A program made the translations under genes and the position numbers. Below, piece after piece: positions 44,767-56,300 of a stretch of DNA of 64,000 nucleotides (the stretch's first letter is position 1; the number at the start of each line of letters is the position of its first letter). The stretch is taken from NCBI GenBank assembly GCA_048013815.1, contig CM106586.1, forward strand, positions 12,834,001 to 12,898,000. Reading direction: 5' to 3'. Source of the stretch: Setoptus koraiensis (lineage: Eukaryota; Arthropoda). Under the pieces are notes generated by a model. The model ran no database searches, was not told where the DNA came from, and saw only the letters and a program-made list of their open reading frames with translations.

Positions 44767-47025
44767 CCAAAACTAAATCGCTCACTCATAGACTCGATTT
44801 GTTTTGATTTCGGACTTGGATTGAACGAATTGACAAACAATTCGTTTGTTCGGAACCACGATGTTTGTCGGATTCAGAAAGGCGCCCATCGGTGAGATTG
44901 ACCCGTTCATCGCTTGCCACCCATCATCTGTAATGTTGTTACTGTGCAAATGTTGCTGTTGAGCTTGTCAGCGCCCATACCGATCATTGACATTGTTGCT
45001 AGAACATTCCTGGAACAATCGATAGAGAGTAACTGTCATTATGTGCGACGACAATAATTATATATTATACAGATTGCAGGGCAACTCGGGCCAAACGACC
45101 GACAACGACTCAGCGCTGGCCCAATTGTTGTCGCTGTTGTTGTCAGATACCTTTATGGCTTCATTTAATTGATTTACGACTCTAGATTGCGCATGCCAAG
45201 ACAACGCTGGCCAGACAGCGCTGACTGTGTTAAGTCGTCGTGTAGACGACGAGACACATATTACATCATATAATCGTATTATCATATTAGCCTAATAGTT
45301 GGCGGGCTAATTAGTTGGGCCAGTTGGCGAGCTGTAATTGACACTGCCGACTGGCTCACGTCAAGGGACGAGGAGTCATTGATTGGCTCAGTGATTTAGG
45401 CCTTGTGCCGAACCAGCATGCAAACAACACAATTGAAAGATATTTCCCTCTGTGTAGTGCATATGTCACACAATTCAGGTTTAGTAGTAGAGCAAAGTGC
45501 CGTCGACAAACAATTTAGGATCATCCACGCTTGAGCTTAATTAGCTATGAATAAACACAAACGATTTCGGTGTGCAAGCAGTGGCGAAAATTGAAAAACG
45601 CTGACACAATTATCTCTTGTCTCCAACAATCGGCAGTGTTTGCAATCAGCGCTGATGCAACACTGCTGTCGTTACACCGGCAGTCGTTACAAATGTCAAC
45701 TAGTCTTATATAGTTTTAGTATATAGTATTTTATATTTTGCACTTGTCGACGAAAGCGTTGCCTTGTTGCTTGTCTACCTGTTGTTGTTTGTCTACCTGT
45801 TGTTGTTTGTTTTGCGCTGCTGTGTCGTCTGGCCAAGCGGCCAAGTTTGTTTGCCTGTTGACTGACTGAAGCCAGTGGGCGAATCGTGTCGTGTTAATGC
45901 TTCGATGCTCGCACCTGATGCTGCTCGGCTGCAAGCCACTTGAGCCTCTCAACTTGAGACACTCATGTCGAAATTAATAGAATAGTATCAGTGGGTCAGT
46001 GCAAATAAGCAAAAAGCGCTTATTTGTCGTTGTTGTCGCTGTTGTCGCTGTTGTCGCTGTTGTTGTTGTTGTTGTTGTTGTTTTTGTGTCGCTATTGTTG
46101 TCGCAATGATCGAGTAAAGTCAGCCAGTTGCGTAATGAAGTGGACTTGACCATGACAGCGATACAGCTATCTGTTCTTTCAACGAAACCTATTTATTTAC
46201 TGCTCATTTAAAACTATTTAAACTCACCTGTGTGTGTGTGTGTCAATACAATGACAACGACAACAAGTTGACAACTCATCGGCCATTTGCATTGACCAAG
46301 CCGAAACTACCATCTATAACTGCATTAACGCACCAATAAATAACGCCGATACACGGCTGATGTCGTTGTTGCTGCTGTGGTTGTTGTTGTCGTTGTTGCT
46401 GTTGCTGTTGTCGTCGTCGTTGTTGTTGTCGTTGTTGTTGTCGCCATAGCGCCAATGCCAATGGCAGCAACAAACAATTGTCAAGTACATGCTGGCCCAG
46501 CGTTTGTTGTGTTTTATCACTTGTTTATTGCCCATCTATCGCAACACTGTCACTATCATGTGTGCCACACATGACACTACTCACCTATGCCAGTAAATAG
46601 GTGTTACGTAAGTACAGTTACGTAGCAAATAGTCGCTACATAGGGTTGTAACAGTTAACAAGTGACGCAATGCGATCATGTTACAACGGCCAGTGATGCA
46701 ACATGATCGTTTGTTATTTGTTGTTGTTGTTGCTGTTGTTTGTCAGTTGCAAGCAGCTGATCAGTCATCACTAGTGAGTATAGCAAGTCGCAACTGTGTT
46801 AGTTTGTCTCGTCATCATTTGTGCCATTCGCAAACAAGAAACGACTTGTGTTACATAACATAATGATAATAACAATAACAGCAATGGTAATGATAATCTC
46901 TCATCATCAATCATCGGGTAATTGCCAGCAGACGGCAGCATCACAATTGAGCGCTGATATCGGCAATGTTGACGCTGTTGCCGCTGCTGGTGGAGATGTT
47001 GCCGATATTGCTAATATTGCTGCGG

Positions 47026-47071
47026 CAAATAATAGCAGCCGATTGCTAACGCAATCGGCTGCTATTATTTG
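47026..47071. repeat. perfect palindrome, 21-bp arms, 4-nt loop
   Basis: Arms 47026-47046 and 47051-47071 are exact complements around TAAC. The left arm starts CAAATAATAGCAGCCGATTG and is not low-complexity. There is no flanking duplication. Its arm length equals that of the palindromes at 19321 and (inner part) 26452, but the sequences differ. Confidence 0.92.
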
Positions 47072-47823
47072 ACACAAACGTACACACAAATATGCAAATG
47101 TGCAAACGTCGGCCGTCTGTCCGGCTCGGCCCGACACACTGGCTCGGCACCAAAATAGCGGTTAATGGCCGTCTAGTGCGCATATACGAGCAGCGTTTTA
47201 TCTATCACAAGATGCTGTCTGATAGATGAGACGGCGACGTCGAGCCTGACGTTTGTTGGCCAATAATGACCGCTAGTTGGCGAACAGTCACCTGTTGCAT
47301 CGGGCGAGGGCGCAGCTTTGGCCCAGCCAGTGGCAGGCTTATTCAGTTCAATTAGGTGTCAAACGACGGCGAGACACTTGGCCAGACTGCGACTGTGAGC
47401 ATTGGACGACAGTGTGCGCTTATGTAATTGTGTGCATTTGAGTGTCTACATTTACCTGTGCGATGCGAGGCCTGTATTTAGCTGGCTTGGCGGGCTAAAT
47501 AGATGGCCGGTGGCAGGCTAAACACACGGCGAGTCGCGGGTTAAATAGGCTGGCCAACACATGTGAGTGACACACAATAATCAAGAGTTTGACAAGAGTT
47601 TATATGTTTGGTTTAAATGAGCGGCAGTTTATGAGTATGTTAGTGAAATTGCGGGCGATGTTGCAGCGAGGCCGGCTGAACCGCTAAACAGTATCGTCTG
47701 ACAATTATTCAGCTGAGTGTTTTGATTTGAGCTGGCATGAGCGAAAGTCGGCGAGTTAGTGACAAACTTTTGCATTACATAATATTATTATGTTAGTGGC
47801 GTTGAGTCTACGATGCGGAGATA

Positions 47824-47825
47824 GC

Positions 47826-47856
<31 letters not shown>

Positions 47857-47858
47857 AC
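47824..47858. repeat. CCAG tetranucleotide repeat
   Basis: About seven copies of CCAG, bounded by CCGG. A shorter CCAG run inside the left inverted-repeat arm (about 49508-49535) differs in copy number from its right-arm partner. Confidence 0.85.
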
Positions 47859-48724
47859 CGGACAGATAAACAGCGCAACAGTGGATGCGAGTGACTGGGC
47901 GACTTTAAGTAGTTTGCTCAGCGCCTGTCAAATCGATAAACTGACTGGCCTGCACCGATGACGCTCATTACAAGCACTCCATTCCGCAAACAACAACAAC
48001 AACAACAACTGGCACTGATTAGCTGTCAAGCTGCAAGCTCACCTGTGCTGCCATTGCCTGCATGTTGCTGCTTTATTAACTGGCGCATGTGTCATCTAGT
48101 TACGACTGTGTGTTGCGTCATCGTGGCCGTTGCCGCTGCATTAGTAGCCATCATTAGCCGCTGTCGAGATAGAGCGAGCTCATTTGATGGCATTCATTCA
48201 ATTGTGTTAATAGCGAGAGTGTCTCGGTTATTTTATTTTAATCTGCGCCGGTGCTTGTTGAGTGCGTCCTGTTGCGTCCAGTTTGCCAGTCAGTTTGCGG
48301 ACAGCGTCTAGCGGGCGCCCTATCAAACAATAATCCCAATACGGCAACAGTTAGTTCATGACAGTGTTCAGTTTGCAGCCAGTTTGCAACAACTCAGCCA
48401 GCAACAATTTAACAATTGTGTGTACTCACAATCGTCCACAATGAGCGACCATAATTGAAATCATAGCGTTGCGTGCCACAGCTCAATATGAGAGTTGCCC
48501 ATTTCCTGCCCGACGCACCGGCCCAAGCAGCGACACACAACGACAAACGCTCCCAAATATAGAGCCAGATATAGAGAGACTCGTAGAGACAAATTCATCG
48601 ACACAGTGAGAGTTTCCTGTCGAGCAGTGCATCGATTTCAATCAAAGCCACAACATGTGAGACAGATAATGCGAGAGCTGTCATAAAAGAAAACAGATTA
48701 TTCATTATTGCATATCGCTAACTG

Positions 48725-48870
48725 GCTCAACAAGTCCGCCGGCCCGACCAGTCAACCGGCCCGCGAGTCAACCGGCCGCAAGTCAACCGGCCCGACGAGT
48801 CAACTGGCCCGACAAATCCGCCGGCCCGACAAGCCAACTGGCCCGGTGAGCCAACTGGCCAGTGCAGGCC
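48725..48870. repeat. ~16-bp minisatellite (AGTCAACCGGCCCGAC-like)
   Basis: About eight imperfect copies of a CCGGCCCGACAAGTCAA-type unit, some with CTGGCCCG in place of CCGGCCCG. Confidence 0.8.
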
Positions 48871-49192
48871 GCAGCAAGTCAGTTCAGTGGCAACAGCTCA
48901 AGCGGCCGAGTGGCAGAGATAGAAGCAAATAAATAGAGATGTAGCGCCAGTGAAAAAGAAAATGGATCAGTGTGCAAATTGATTATTTCTCTTATTGTTT
49001 GCCAGCGATCGACAATAGCAACAAGTTGCAGTTAGCCGGCTATAAATAAGCGCACATGTCGGCATCATCGACAAATGATCAGTTGTATATATAGTTGTTG
49101 TAGTTAGTTGTGCACTGTCGTTGTTGTGCAAAAAAGCGCCTAGCTGCCATTCCATTTGCTGGCATGCAGGCAGCCAGCCAGCGAAAAGAAGC

Positions 49193-50057
49193 AAAATTCA
49201 AATTAATCACAGCGCACACAACAAACAGTTACAATGAAGACAGCAAACTGTTTCTATTCATCCGATCACCGGCCACTGATCAATTGCGCTCCTGACCATT
49301 ATGATACAATAACAACTGACCAGTCAAAACTTCTCTCAAACTCTCACAAGCCAACAACTGTTACATCAACATTCAATTGAATTCCAAGAATTCAGAGCGA
49401 CCGTCGGCTGCCAATTAGCGCCACTCCGTTATTAGGTGCGGTTGAATCGTCGTCGGCGACGTTGCTGACCACACCAGTCTCACTGGACCATGCCAACCAA
49501 AGCAGCCGTTCGGCCCGCCAGCCAGCCAGCCAGCCAACTAATCTGAATAGTCTGAGAGAACTCTTTTCCACCTAACATCACCACCATCTCAACTTCATAT
49601 CTGGCAAGTGTCATGATGAACTGACCGCAAATCATGTGCAAATCAGCAACAACTAAAATCACTCTCAGATGCATAAAATGACAACGCGCCTCGCACTTTA
49701 CAATCAGCAACAATTAATCACCGTCACAGAGCACAATCGTCAATAGTGTCAACAATATAATAATGTCATCGCTTATGCAAAAAATTATCATTCATCCAAT
49801 AGAATGTTATTACAAATAATGGTGTGCCTAATTATAATGTCATCACCAGGTGAATATATAGCAACAGCAACAAACAAACTGAGATGCCTGTCACACAATT
49901 GTCACTATTGTTAATTGTTTTTATCCAAATTAACTCAAATTTATCCACAAACCAAACATGCAACACACAGGAATGCCTCTGTCCACTGACCACTGTTACA
50001 CTGATATTGGCTGCTTTCCGATAACGCCAGAATTTTATCATCCACGCTACAGGCCCA
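49193..50057 (+). repeat. left arm of an ~865-bp inverted repeat
   Basis: It is the reverse complement of 55294-56156 along its whole length, with scattered substitutions and a few small indels (roughly 93-97 percent identity in the segments I compared). It contains the presumed lipase promoter, its signal-peptide frame and the first part of lipase exon 1, ending within the codons after FYHPRYRP. Confidence 0.92.
49884..49957 (+). other. signal-peptide-encoding frame upstream of lipase
   Basis: ATG at 49884 reads MPVTQLSLLLIVFIQINS, a good signal peptide, but this frame differs from that of the lipase ATG at 49958 and stops 49 codons later. The right inverted-repeat arm has the same spacing, so it is unlikely to be a random sequencing error in one copy. 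It may be an upstream ORF, or the lipase leader with an unseen splice or frame change. Confidence 0.5.
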
Positions 50058-53000
50058 TTAATGTGAGGCCGTGGCACAGAAGCAGAATAAAGACAACATT
50101 CACCCTGTTCAACAACGACCAAACAGAGGGTTACGTAATGCGACCATGGAATCACTTGAGTACGTAATCTACTCATACGTGAAAAAATAAATAACGCACT
50201 ACATCTTCATAGAATTAATTAATTAATTCTTCTACTTTCTCCGACCGTCTCTCTCTCTCTCTGCCATTGAAGACTTGCAAGCCTCAAGATTCAATCCACT
50301 GCTCGAAACCAAGCTCATAATACCCGGCTGGCTTGACAACATGAGTGAGTAATATAGAACACACTAGAAACGGCACTATGTTGTGTCATTTTGATGTAAT
50401 ACAAGATCTTCATTCACGAAGTTGTTGATATTCACTCTTTTGCACTATGCAACTGGCATATTTTGAACAAATCACGCAAACATATTTTTCTAGTCGATCC
50501 AACAGTTGCCTCTGATGAAGAAGTGTGTGTGTGAGAGTATATATCGACTAGTTTTTCAGATATTCGATTTAGACCTAATCTTCTAGAGTTTATGATTTCA
50601 ACCAGACCACCATCTCTCAGAGAAGCTAGAAGCTAGGCCTACCGCATTACATTTTCGCTCAATGAATCCAAGGCCAGCTTTCATCATTTCTGAAGAAATC
50701 TTCTGTTGGTCTCGAACTCGAGCCCCAACTTGATGACGAAGAAGGTGTTGAACCTTCTCTTGAGTCTCTTGCGCTAGACGTCGAGCCACAACACGGCGCC
50801 CATAAGCGACTCTTTGAGTGAAAAATATTCTGAAATCTGGATGAACTAGATTGAATTTCATGAGGCAATTAGAAACTGACTCAATCATCGTGATCAATTC
50901 TCGATGACAGAATGTATCGTGTTGATCGTGTCGGATGGAGCAAAGTCTATATCTGTGACAACGTTAAGCTCTGTAGGTTACGGTCGGAAGGAACCTTTTT
51001 CGAAATTGTTGTAAATGAAGTTAGTTATTTGAGGACATTTGCCAATGAGTTGGCAAAATAAAAGAATGGCTAGAATTGGTTTCTGATTGCACCGACATAA
51101 TGCTCCCGGTTTTTGGTCGATTGGTGGCCATTCTGAACAACATTGGAGCTGAGATTTTCATTCGACGAATTGCTGGATTTGGCTAGATGCTATGTTTGTC
51201 GACCAATCTGACTCAGAGAGTGTCCGTTGCTATTGTGAATTAGCATTTTATAGAACGAGCTCCACGCTTGTCCATTGTCCATCTCTAGAGCACGCGCCAC
51301 TGTGTAATCAATGAGGTCAATAAACAACTACTTATGATTCATTTATTTTCTACATTTATTATCAACAAATTGGAAATAATCTATTCAATCATGTGACGTG
51401 TATCAGAAAGGACGCTATGGGTCAAGAAGCTCAAGGACTCATTTTTGTGGCTGTGGGAACCGGTCAATATTGTGGTCGTCGAATGGGTCAATTTTACCCC
51501 CTACACAATCGCCACCGCCAACACTAGGGTGGTGGGTGCCGAGATAGCAAACATGCTAAAGTTTATCGAGGAAGTTTACGAGTATAAGCGTGCCTACTAT
51601 CATCTGATCGGACATAGTTTAGGCGCCCACATAGCCGCCTATTGCGGTAAGTGACGCTGTTGAGCCGTGTATGCGCAAAGAAATACCCTCGCTATCTTTG
51701 TTATTATTATTATTTCTAATTTTAATTATTATCGCGACTACAATAACAATTGCTCTCCATTGCAGGGGACAGATTGCCGGGATTAGGCCGCATTACCGCA
51801 CTGGATCCGGCGCGGCCCTTCTTTCAGCACATGCCAAAGAGTATTCGCTTGGACAGAGGCGACGCAAAATTTGTTGATGCCATACATAGCGATTTTACGC
51901 CAGAGAATGCCTTTTTGTTATTTATTACGTCATTCGGCATGAGCACGCCAGTGGGACATGTTGATTTTTTTCCAAACAGACCGTCACTGTTACAACCTGG
52001 CTGCTTTCGGGATGCCATGTGGTCTGTGCCGAGGGGCTTTAATCAGGCCATAAGGCACCAGTCTATGGTGGTCGGTTTCATGGAGGCAATCAGATATTTG
52101 GTTGCCTGTGATCATCAGCGTGCTCACGAATGGTTCATAGAGTCAGTGACCAATCAGGAGTGCATGTTTGTCGGAGTGAGATGTTCCGATTACGACGGAG
52201 TGGTCAACGGACGGTGCAGTTGCGACGACTCAAAAGCCGCCTGTGCCATAATGGGAATACACTCGGATCAAATGTATCTCCACGGCGTGCATAACGACAT
52301 GCCAGATTATTTGAGAAAATTGCCATCATCATCTTCGTCACTCGAGTTCAATTCGGCCCCCCATTTGCAGCAGCAGCAGCAGCAAAAGCACTTTTCGGCA
52401 GCACTTCACCACCAGTTTCGGCAGCAACAACAACAGTATCACTATCACAAATCAAAAAGCAACGGTCATTTCGGGCTGGTTGCAACCTCACAAGACGATC
52501 ATGGTCTAGTGCTGGACTTTGACGTGCCTGACAGCGACGACCAGACAAGACGAACATTTGTCGGCAACGGCAAGCTAATGAGCAAGCCGCAACAAGACAA
52601 GTGGAACACTATCACGAACAGCCATCATCACTATGATCGATCATCATCATCATTTTTGAGCAACAATCACGCCAATGTTAGAAATACACAACCGAAACTA
52701 TTGTCAGAAATCAATCAAGAGATTGAGTCGTGGTACGAAAACAACAATCGCTGGTTCCTCATGACAAACAACAAACGTTTATATTGTGTTCATCAGTATC
52801 AAGTGCTAGTGTTTGTTGGCTATTTGCCAAATTTCGAATACGTCAAAGCCAATTTAATTATGTCTATTATTGGCAGCGAGGGTCGCCTATTAAATCAGCG
52901 CTTCTCGCCCAGAGGCGGCAGATTAACATCGGATTCGTTGCAACCGTTTTATGTTGTCTTTGAGAGTGCCTTCTCGTTGGGCACCATACAATCGGTGACG

Positions 53001-53774
53001 CTTGCATGGGAACCCAAGAATCGCCAAGACGCCTCGGTCAAGGCCAAAATAGAGATGACAAATCCGACATTGTTGCAACTACAAAGTCATCTAGACACAA
53101 TAGTGCCCGCTATAAATGTCCATATGCCCTACAAATCAAACAAAATTAACGTTCAGTCAACGAGACAACAACATTTGCCAGACAAAAATCACTACATAGG
53201 CAACGCGTACAAAAGAATAGATTCAGCGCCGGATATACGATCAACAGTCAGTGGAGGGCATCATCATTCGTCTATTCGGAGTGCCGGTGGCTGCAAATCT
53301 AATCAGATTGATCATGACAACAATTTAGAGGATAGTTTTTGCGAAAGATCAACCGGATCTCACCAACGGCACGCCAACTTACCTAGTCCAACGTCGCCAA
53401 TTCCATTGCAGCGTCCTCTCGTCAACCGGCTCGACCAATTTGAGCTCGACGACACATTTGAACTGATTCATCCAGAGTCGGTTCTGCTGCCCGCAGTGCC
53501 GACACCGCCAATGGTGCAACATCAGTACCAGCAACAAAACAACAACGCAATGCAAACAATTGACTTATTGTTGGCCACTTTTTCCAGGCATCGCGATGAC
53601 AGAATATTTTTGGTGATAAACCAAATAAGAATCACACCCGTACAGGCCTACTACGGTAAAAATTATAATGTTAAAATCAGCCGGACCTTTTGTCCGCCAC
53701 ACAAAAATTACCTGATACCTCACAAGCAGACTGTTCAATTCAGATCGAGCTCTGGCAGTTGTTTCGCGTCCTGA
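49958..53774 (+). CDS. pancreatic-type lipase with PLAT-like C-terminal domain
   Basis: Exons 49958-50159, 50273-50344, 51407-51646 and 51766-53774 join in phase 1 throughout, giving 840 aa. CYTDIGCFP near the start and LQASRFNPLLETKLIIPGWLDN match the lipase N terminus. The nucleophile Ser is in LIGHSLGAHIA, the catalytic Asp in ITALDPARPFF and the His in AIRHQSMVVGF; VGHVDFFPN is also typical. So it is a likely active extracellular triacylglycerol lipase or phospholipase. The usual HGW before the oxyanion region is PGW. A His/Gln/Ser linker precedes a PLAT-like beta domain (RLYCVHQYQVLVFVGYLP...) that is split by about 180 low-complexity residues. The signal peptide appears to lie upstream in another frame (see findings). 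AATAAA at 54177-54182. The second intron is 1062 bp; the others are about 110-120 bp. Confidence 0.85.
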
Positions 53775-54284
53775 TCAACAAGGCAGAATCTCTTTCTCTG
53801 TCAACGTCAACTCAAAGCAACCGAAAACCTCGAGATTGATAGCAATTGGCATAGGAAGTTGCTAGAAAACTCAATCCTATTCCATCTACCTCAACAAGCC
53901 AAATATCTGCATGCCAACAACGAGACAATGCATTTGCTCATATATTATTAGTTGAACAATCGCAACTTGATCAATTAAAAGCAATTGTTAATCAAATTCA
54001 AGACGTCTCAAGGAGGCTGGCAACCTGACCGGGCAATCTCCTTCAAAAGATTACATTGTAGTGACTATTCAGAGCAACTTGCATTTCTTCTCTTTCGCCG
54101 ATCGTGAATCTTTTGTATAATTTGTATAATTTTGGCCGTCTTGCGTGGGCTAGCGCGAGGCTTCCGATACGCAGCAAATAAAGTCCGATAAAGAGATCGC
54201 GTGCAATGTGATGCAATATCGTCTTAAACTAGGCCATCATGTTAGTTATCCTCTAGGTTATTCTTATTTAAAAAATGATACGAT
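53775..54284. other. lipase 3' UTR and intergenic
   Basis: About 510 bp. AATAAA at 54177-54182 marks the likely end of the lipase transcript. Nothing else is supported. Confidence 0.6.
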
Positions 54285-55261
54285 ATGTCCAATTTAATAA
54301 ATTTAAGCGTTTTCGGCACACAATGTTTTGTGTTGATTTGTTTGCTCTTATACACAATATATATTTCAATAAGTGACAAGGTCACCAATAATGTTGCAGA
54401 CAAGCCTGTCAAAGAATTGAGTATTAATTTGACAAAAATATTGCAATATGCACGCAGAGATGACAATCTTCAATCAAGCAATTCAACAATAGCTGATGGC
54501 AATGTCACAGCAGCAACAACAAACAATCAAACGACCAATGGATCCAAACAAATGGACCCGATGATTGGAAAATCCACAGTCGTAGATTTCGAAGACGATG
54601 ACAGCTTTGTGATTGTTGAACTCAGTCCAGATTCTATTGCCTGGCTAGAAATGGCCGATTTAGGCGATGGCTCATTGATGGACGATGATAATTACATGTC
54701 ACTCAGTTCGCAAAGTATTGATGCCAGCAACGAGAATATCAATGAGACTTACATCCTGAGATTATTGTTGATTTCGGTTATATTAGCTGCCCAAATCATT
54801 GCTCTGATAGGTTGTTGGTCTAACAGACGTCTTCTGATTTCGATTCACCACACGATTATCTCATTTAGTACAATATTGATGGTGCTGCTACAATTGTTCA
54901 TTGTTGCACGTAAGTATCTGTGGCAAGCATTTGTTTTTTGTTCTGTTCCTCTAATTGTCGCAACTGATCTTATTTGCAATTTTGTATCACTCATACTAAT
55001 CATGAACAATGTGATTTCGAAACAATCCCACCAGAACATCGAGAGGAGAATTCCGGCCTAAATGGCCACAATTATCCAAATCAATACTCGGAAATAATGA
55101 AAAATCTGCTACTTCCTACCGTCAATGCGATGATTTCGATAAAGATGGCCATTGTTTTAATAATTTGCAGTAGTTATGCGCATGGTTTGCACTTGATGTG
55201 CCGAATGAAAAGAAGAAAGAGCTACCGTTCAGCAAGCTCGAATTTTTCCGATTTGGCTTAA
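54285..55261 (+). CDS. four-TM membrane protein, claudin-like topology
   Basis: Best model: exons 54285-54909 and 55035-55261 with a 125-bp intron (CAC|GTAAGT, CCACCAG|AAC, phase 1), giving 283 aa. TM1 lies at ~10-30 (TQCFVLICLLLYTIYISI). A large acidic, Asn-glycosylatable extracellular loop follows (NLT, NST, NVT, NQT, NET; FEDDDSF). TM2 lies at ~160-182, TM3 at ~190-210, a short polar loop after the splice, then TM4 (AMISIKMAIVLIICSSY) and a basic cytoplasmic tail. A large first loop and small second loop is the claudin/PMP22/clarin plan, but no W-GLW-C-C signature is seen. If the intron is retained the frame stays open, giving 258 aa with a different fourth hydrophobic segment. Function is unknown. 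Confidence 0.55.
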
Positions 55262-55293
55262 TCGATTGAGCTACCTCAATGTATTTGACCACG

Positions 55294-56156
55294 TGGGCCT
55301 GTAGCGTGGATGATAAAATTCTGGCGTTATCGGAAAGCAGCCAATATCAGTGTAACAGTGGTCAGTGGACAGAGGCATTCCTGTGTGTTGCATGTTTGGT
55401 TTGTGAATGAATTTGAGTTAATTTGGATAAAAACAATTAACAATAGTGACAATTGTGTGACAGGCATCTCAGTTTGTTTGTTGTTGTAGCTATATATTCA
55501 CCTGGTGATGACATTATAATTAGGCACACCATTATTTGTAATAACATTCTATTGGATGAATGATAATTTTTTGCATAAGCGATGACATTATTATATTGTT
55601 GACACTATTGACGATTGTGCTCTGTGACGCTGATTAATTATGTTGCTGATTGTAAAGTGCGAGGCGCGTTGTCATTTTATGCATTTGAGAATTGAGCATT
55701 TTAGCTTGTTGCTGGTATGCACATGATTTGCGGTCAGTTCATTATGACACTTGCCAGATATGTAGTTGAGATAGTGGTGATGTTAGGTGGAAAAGAGTTC
55801 TCTCCGGCTATTCAGATTAGTTGGCTGACTGGCGGGCCGAACGGCTGATTCGGTTGGCATGGTCCAGTGAGACTGGTGTGGTCAGCAACGTCGCCGACGA
55901 CGATACAACCGCACCTAATAACGGAGTGGCGCTAATTGGCAGCCGACGGTCGCTCTGAATTCTTGGAATTCAATTGAATGTTGATGTAACAGTTGTTGGC
56001 TTGTGAGAGTTTGAGAGAAGTTTTGACTGGTCAGTTGTTATTGTATCATAATGGTCAGGAGCGCAATTGATCAGTGGCCGGTGATCGGATGAATAGAAAC
56101 AGTTTGCTGTCTTCATTGTAACTGTTTGTTGTTGCGCCGTGATTAATTTGAATTTT
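55294..56156 (-). repeat. right arm of the ~865-bp inverted repeat (5' lipase copy)
   Basis: Read on the minus strand it repeats the lipase upstream region, its signal-peptide frame and the codons through FYHPRYR, and then stops. So it is a promoter-plus-partial-exon copy pointing toward the four-TM gene. It ends 33 bp after that gene's stop and lies 145 bp from the N gap. Confidence 0.92.
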
Positions 56157-56300
56157 ACTTTTTTTCGATGGCCGAAGGGGATGGTGCGCAGTGCGCATGC
56201 GCACCAAATAAGTCAACCGTCGTTGTGCGAATGGGGCCGTTATAACAAAATCAGACGCACGTACCGAACTTCAACTGACAAGTGAGTGAGCGCGCTGCTT

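Larger units (their letters stand above)
44767..49192. other. gene-free, repeat-rich stretch
   Basis: 4.4 kb with no supported coding frame. The sequence resembles the 12-30 kb region: TTG/CAA triplet runs (46020-46090, 46370-46445), CCAG repeats, a GC-rich minisatellite, a perfect 21-bp-arm palindrome and TTRCGTAA sites at 46128 and 46604. It lies upstream of the lipase and may be its regulatory region. Confidence 0.55.

Noticed and set aside
50345-51406. Possible genes or inserted element in the 1.06-kb lipase intron, including a 99-codon minus frame
   Set aside because: There is no ATG-plus-domain signal, no terminal repeats and no target duplication. It is treated as intron sequence.
49193-56156. 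Interpretation of the 865-bp inverted repeat as transposon terminal repeats
   Set aside because: The enclosed genes are a lipase and a host-like membrane protein, with no transposase, integrase or polymerase. The arms contain host promoter and exon sequence, so duplication is the simpler reading.
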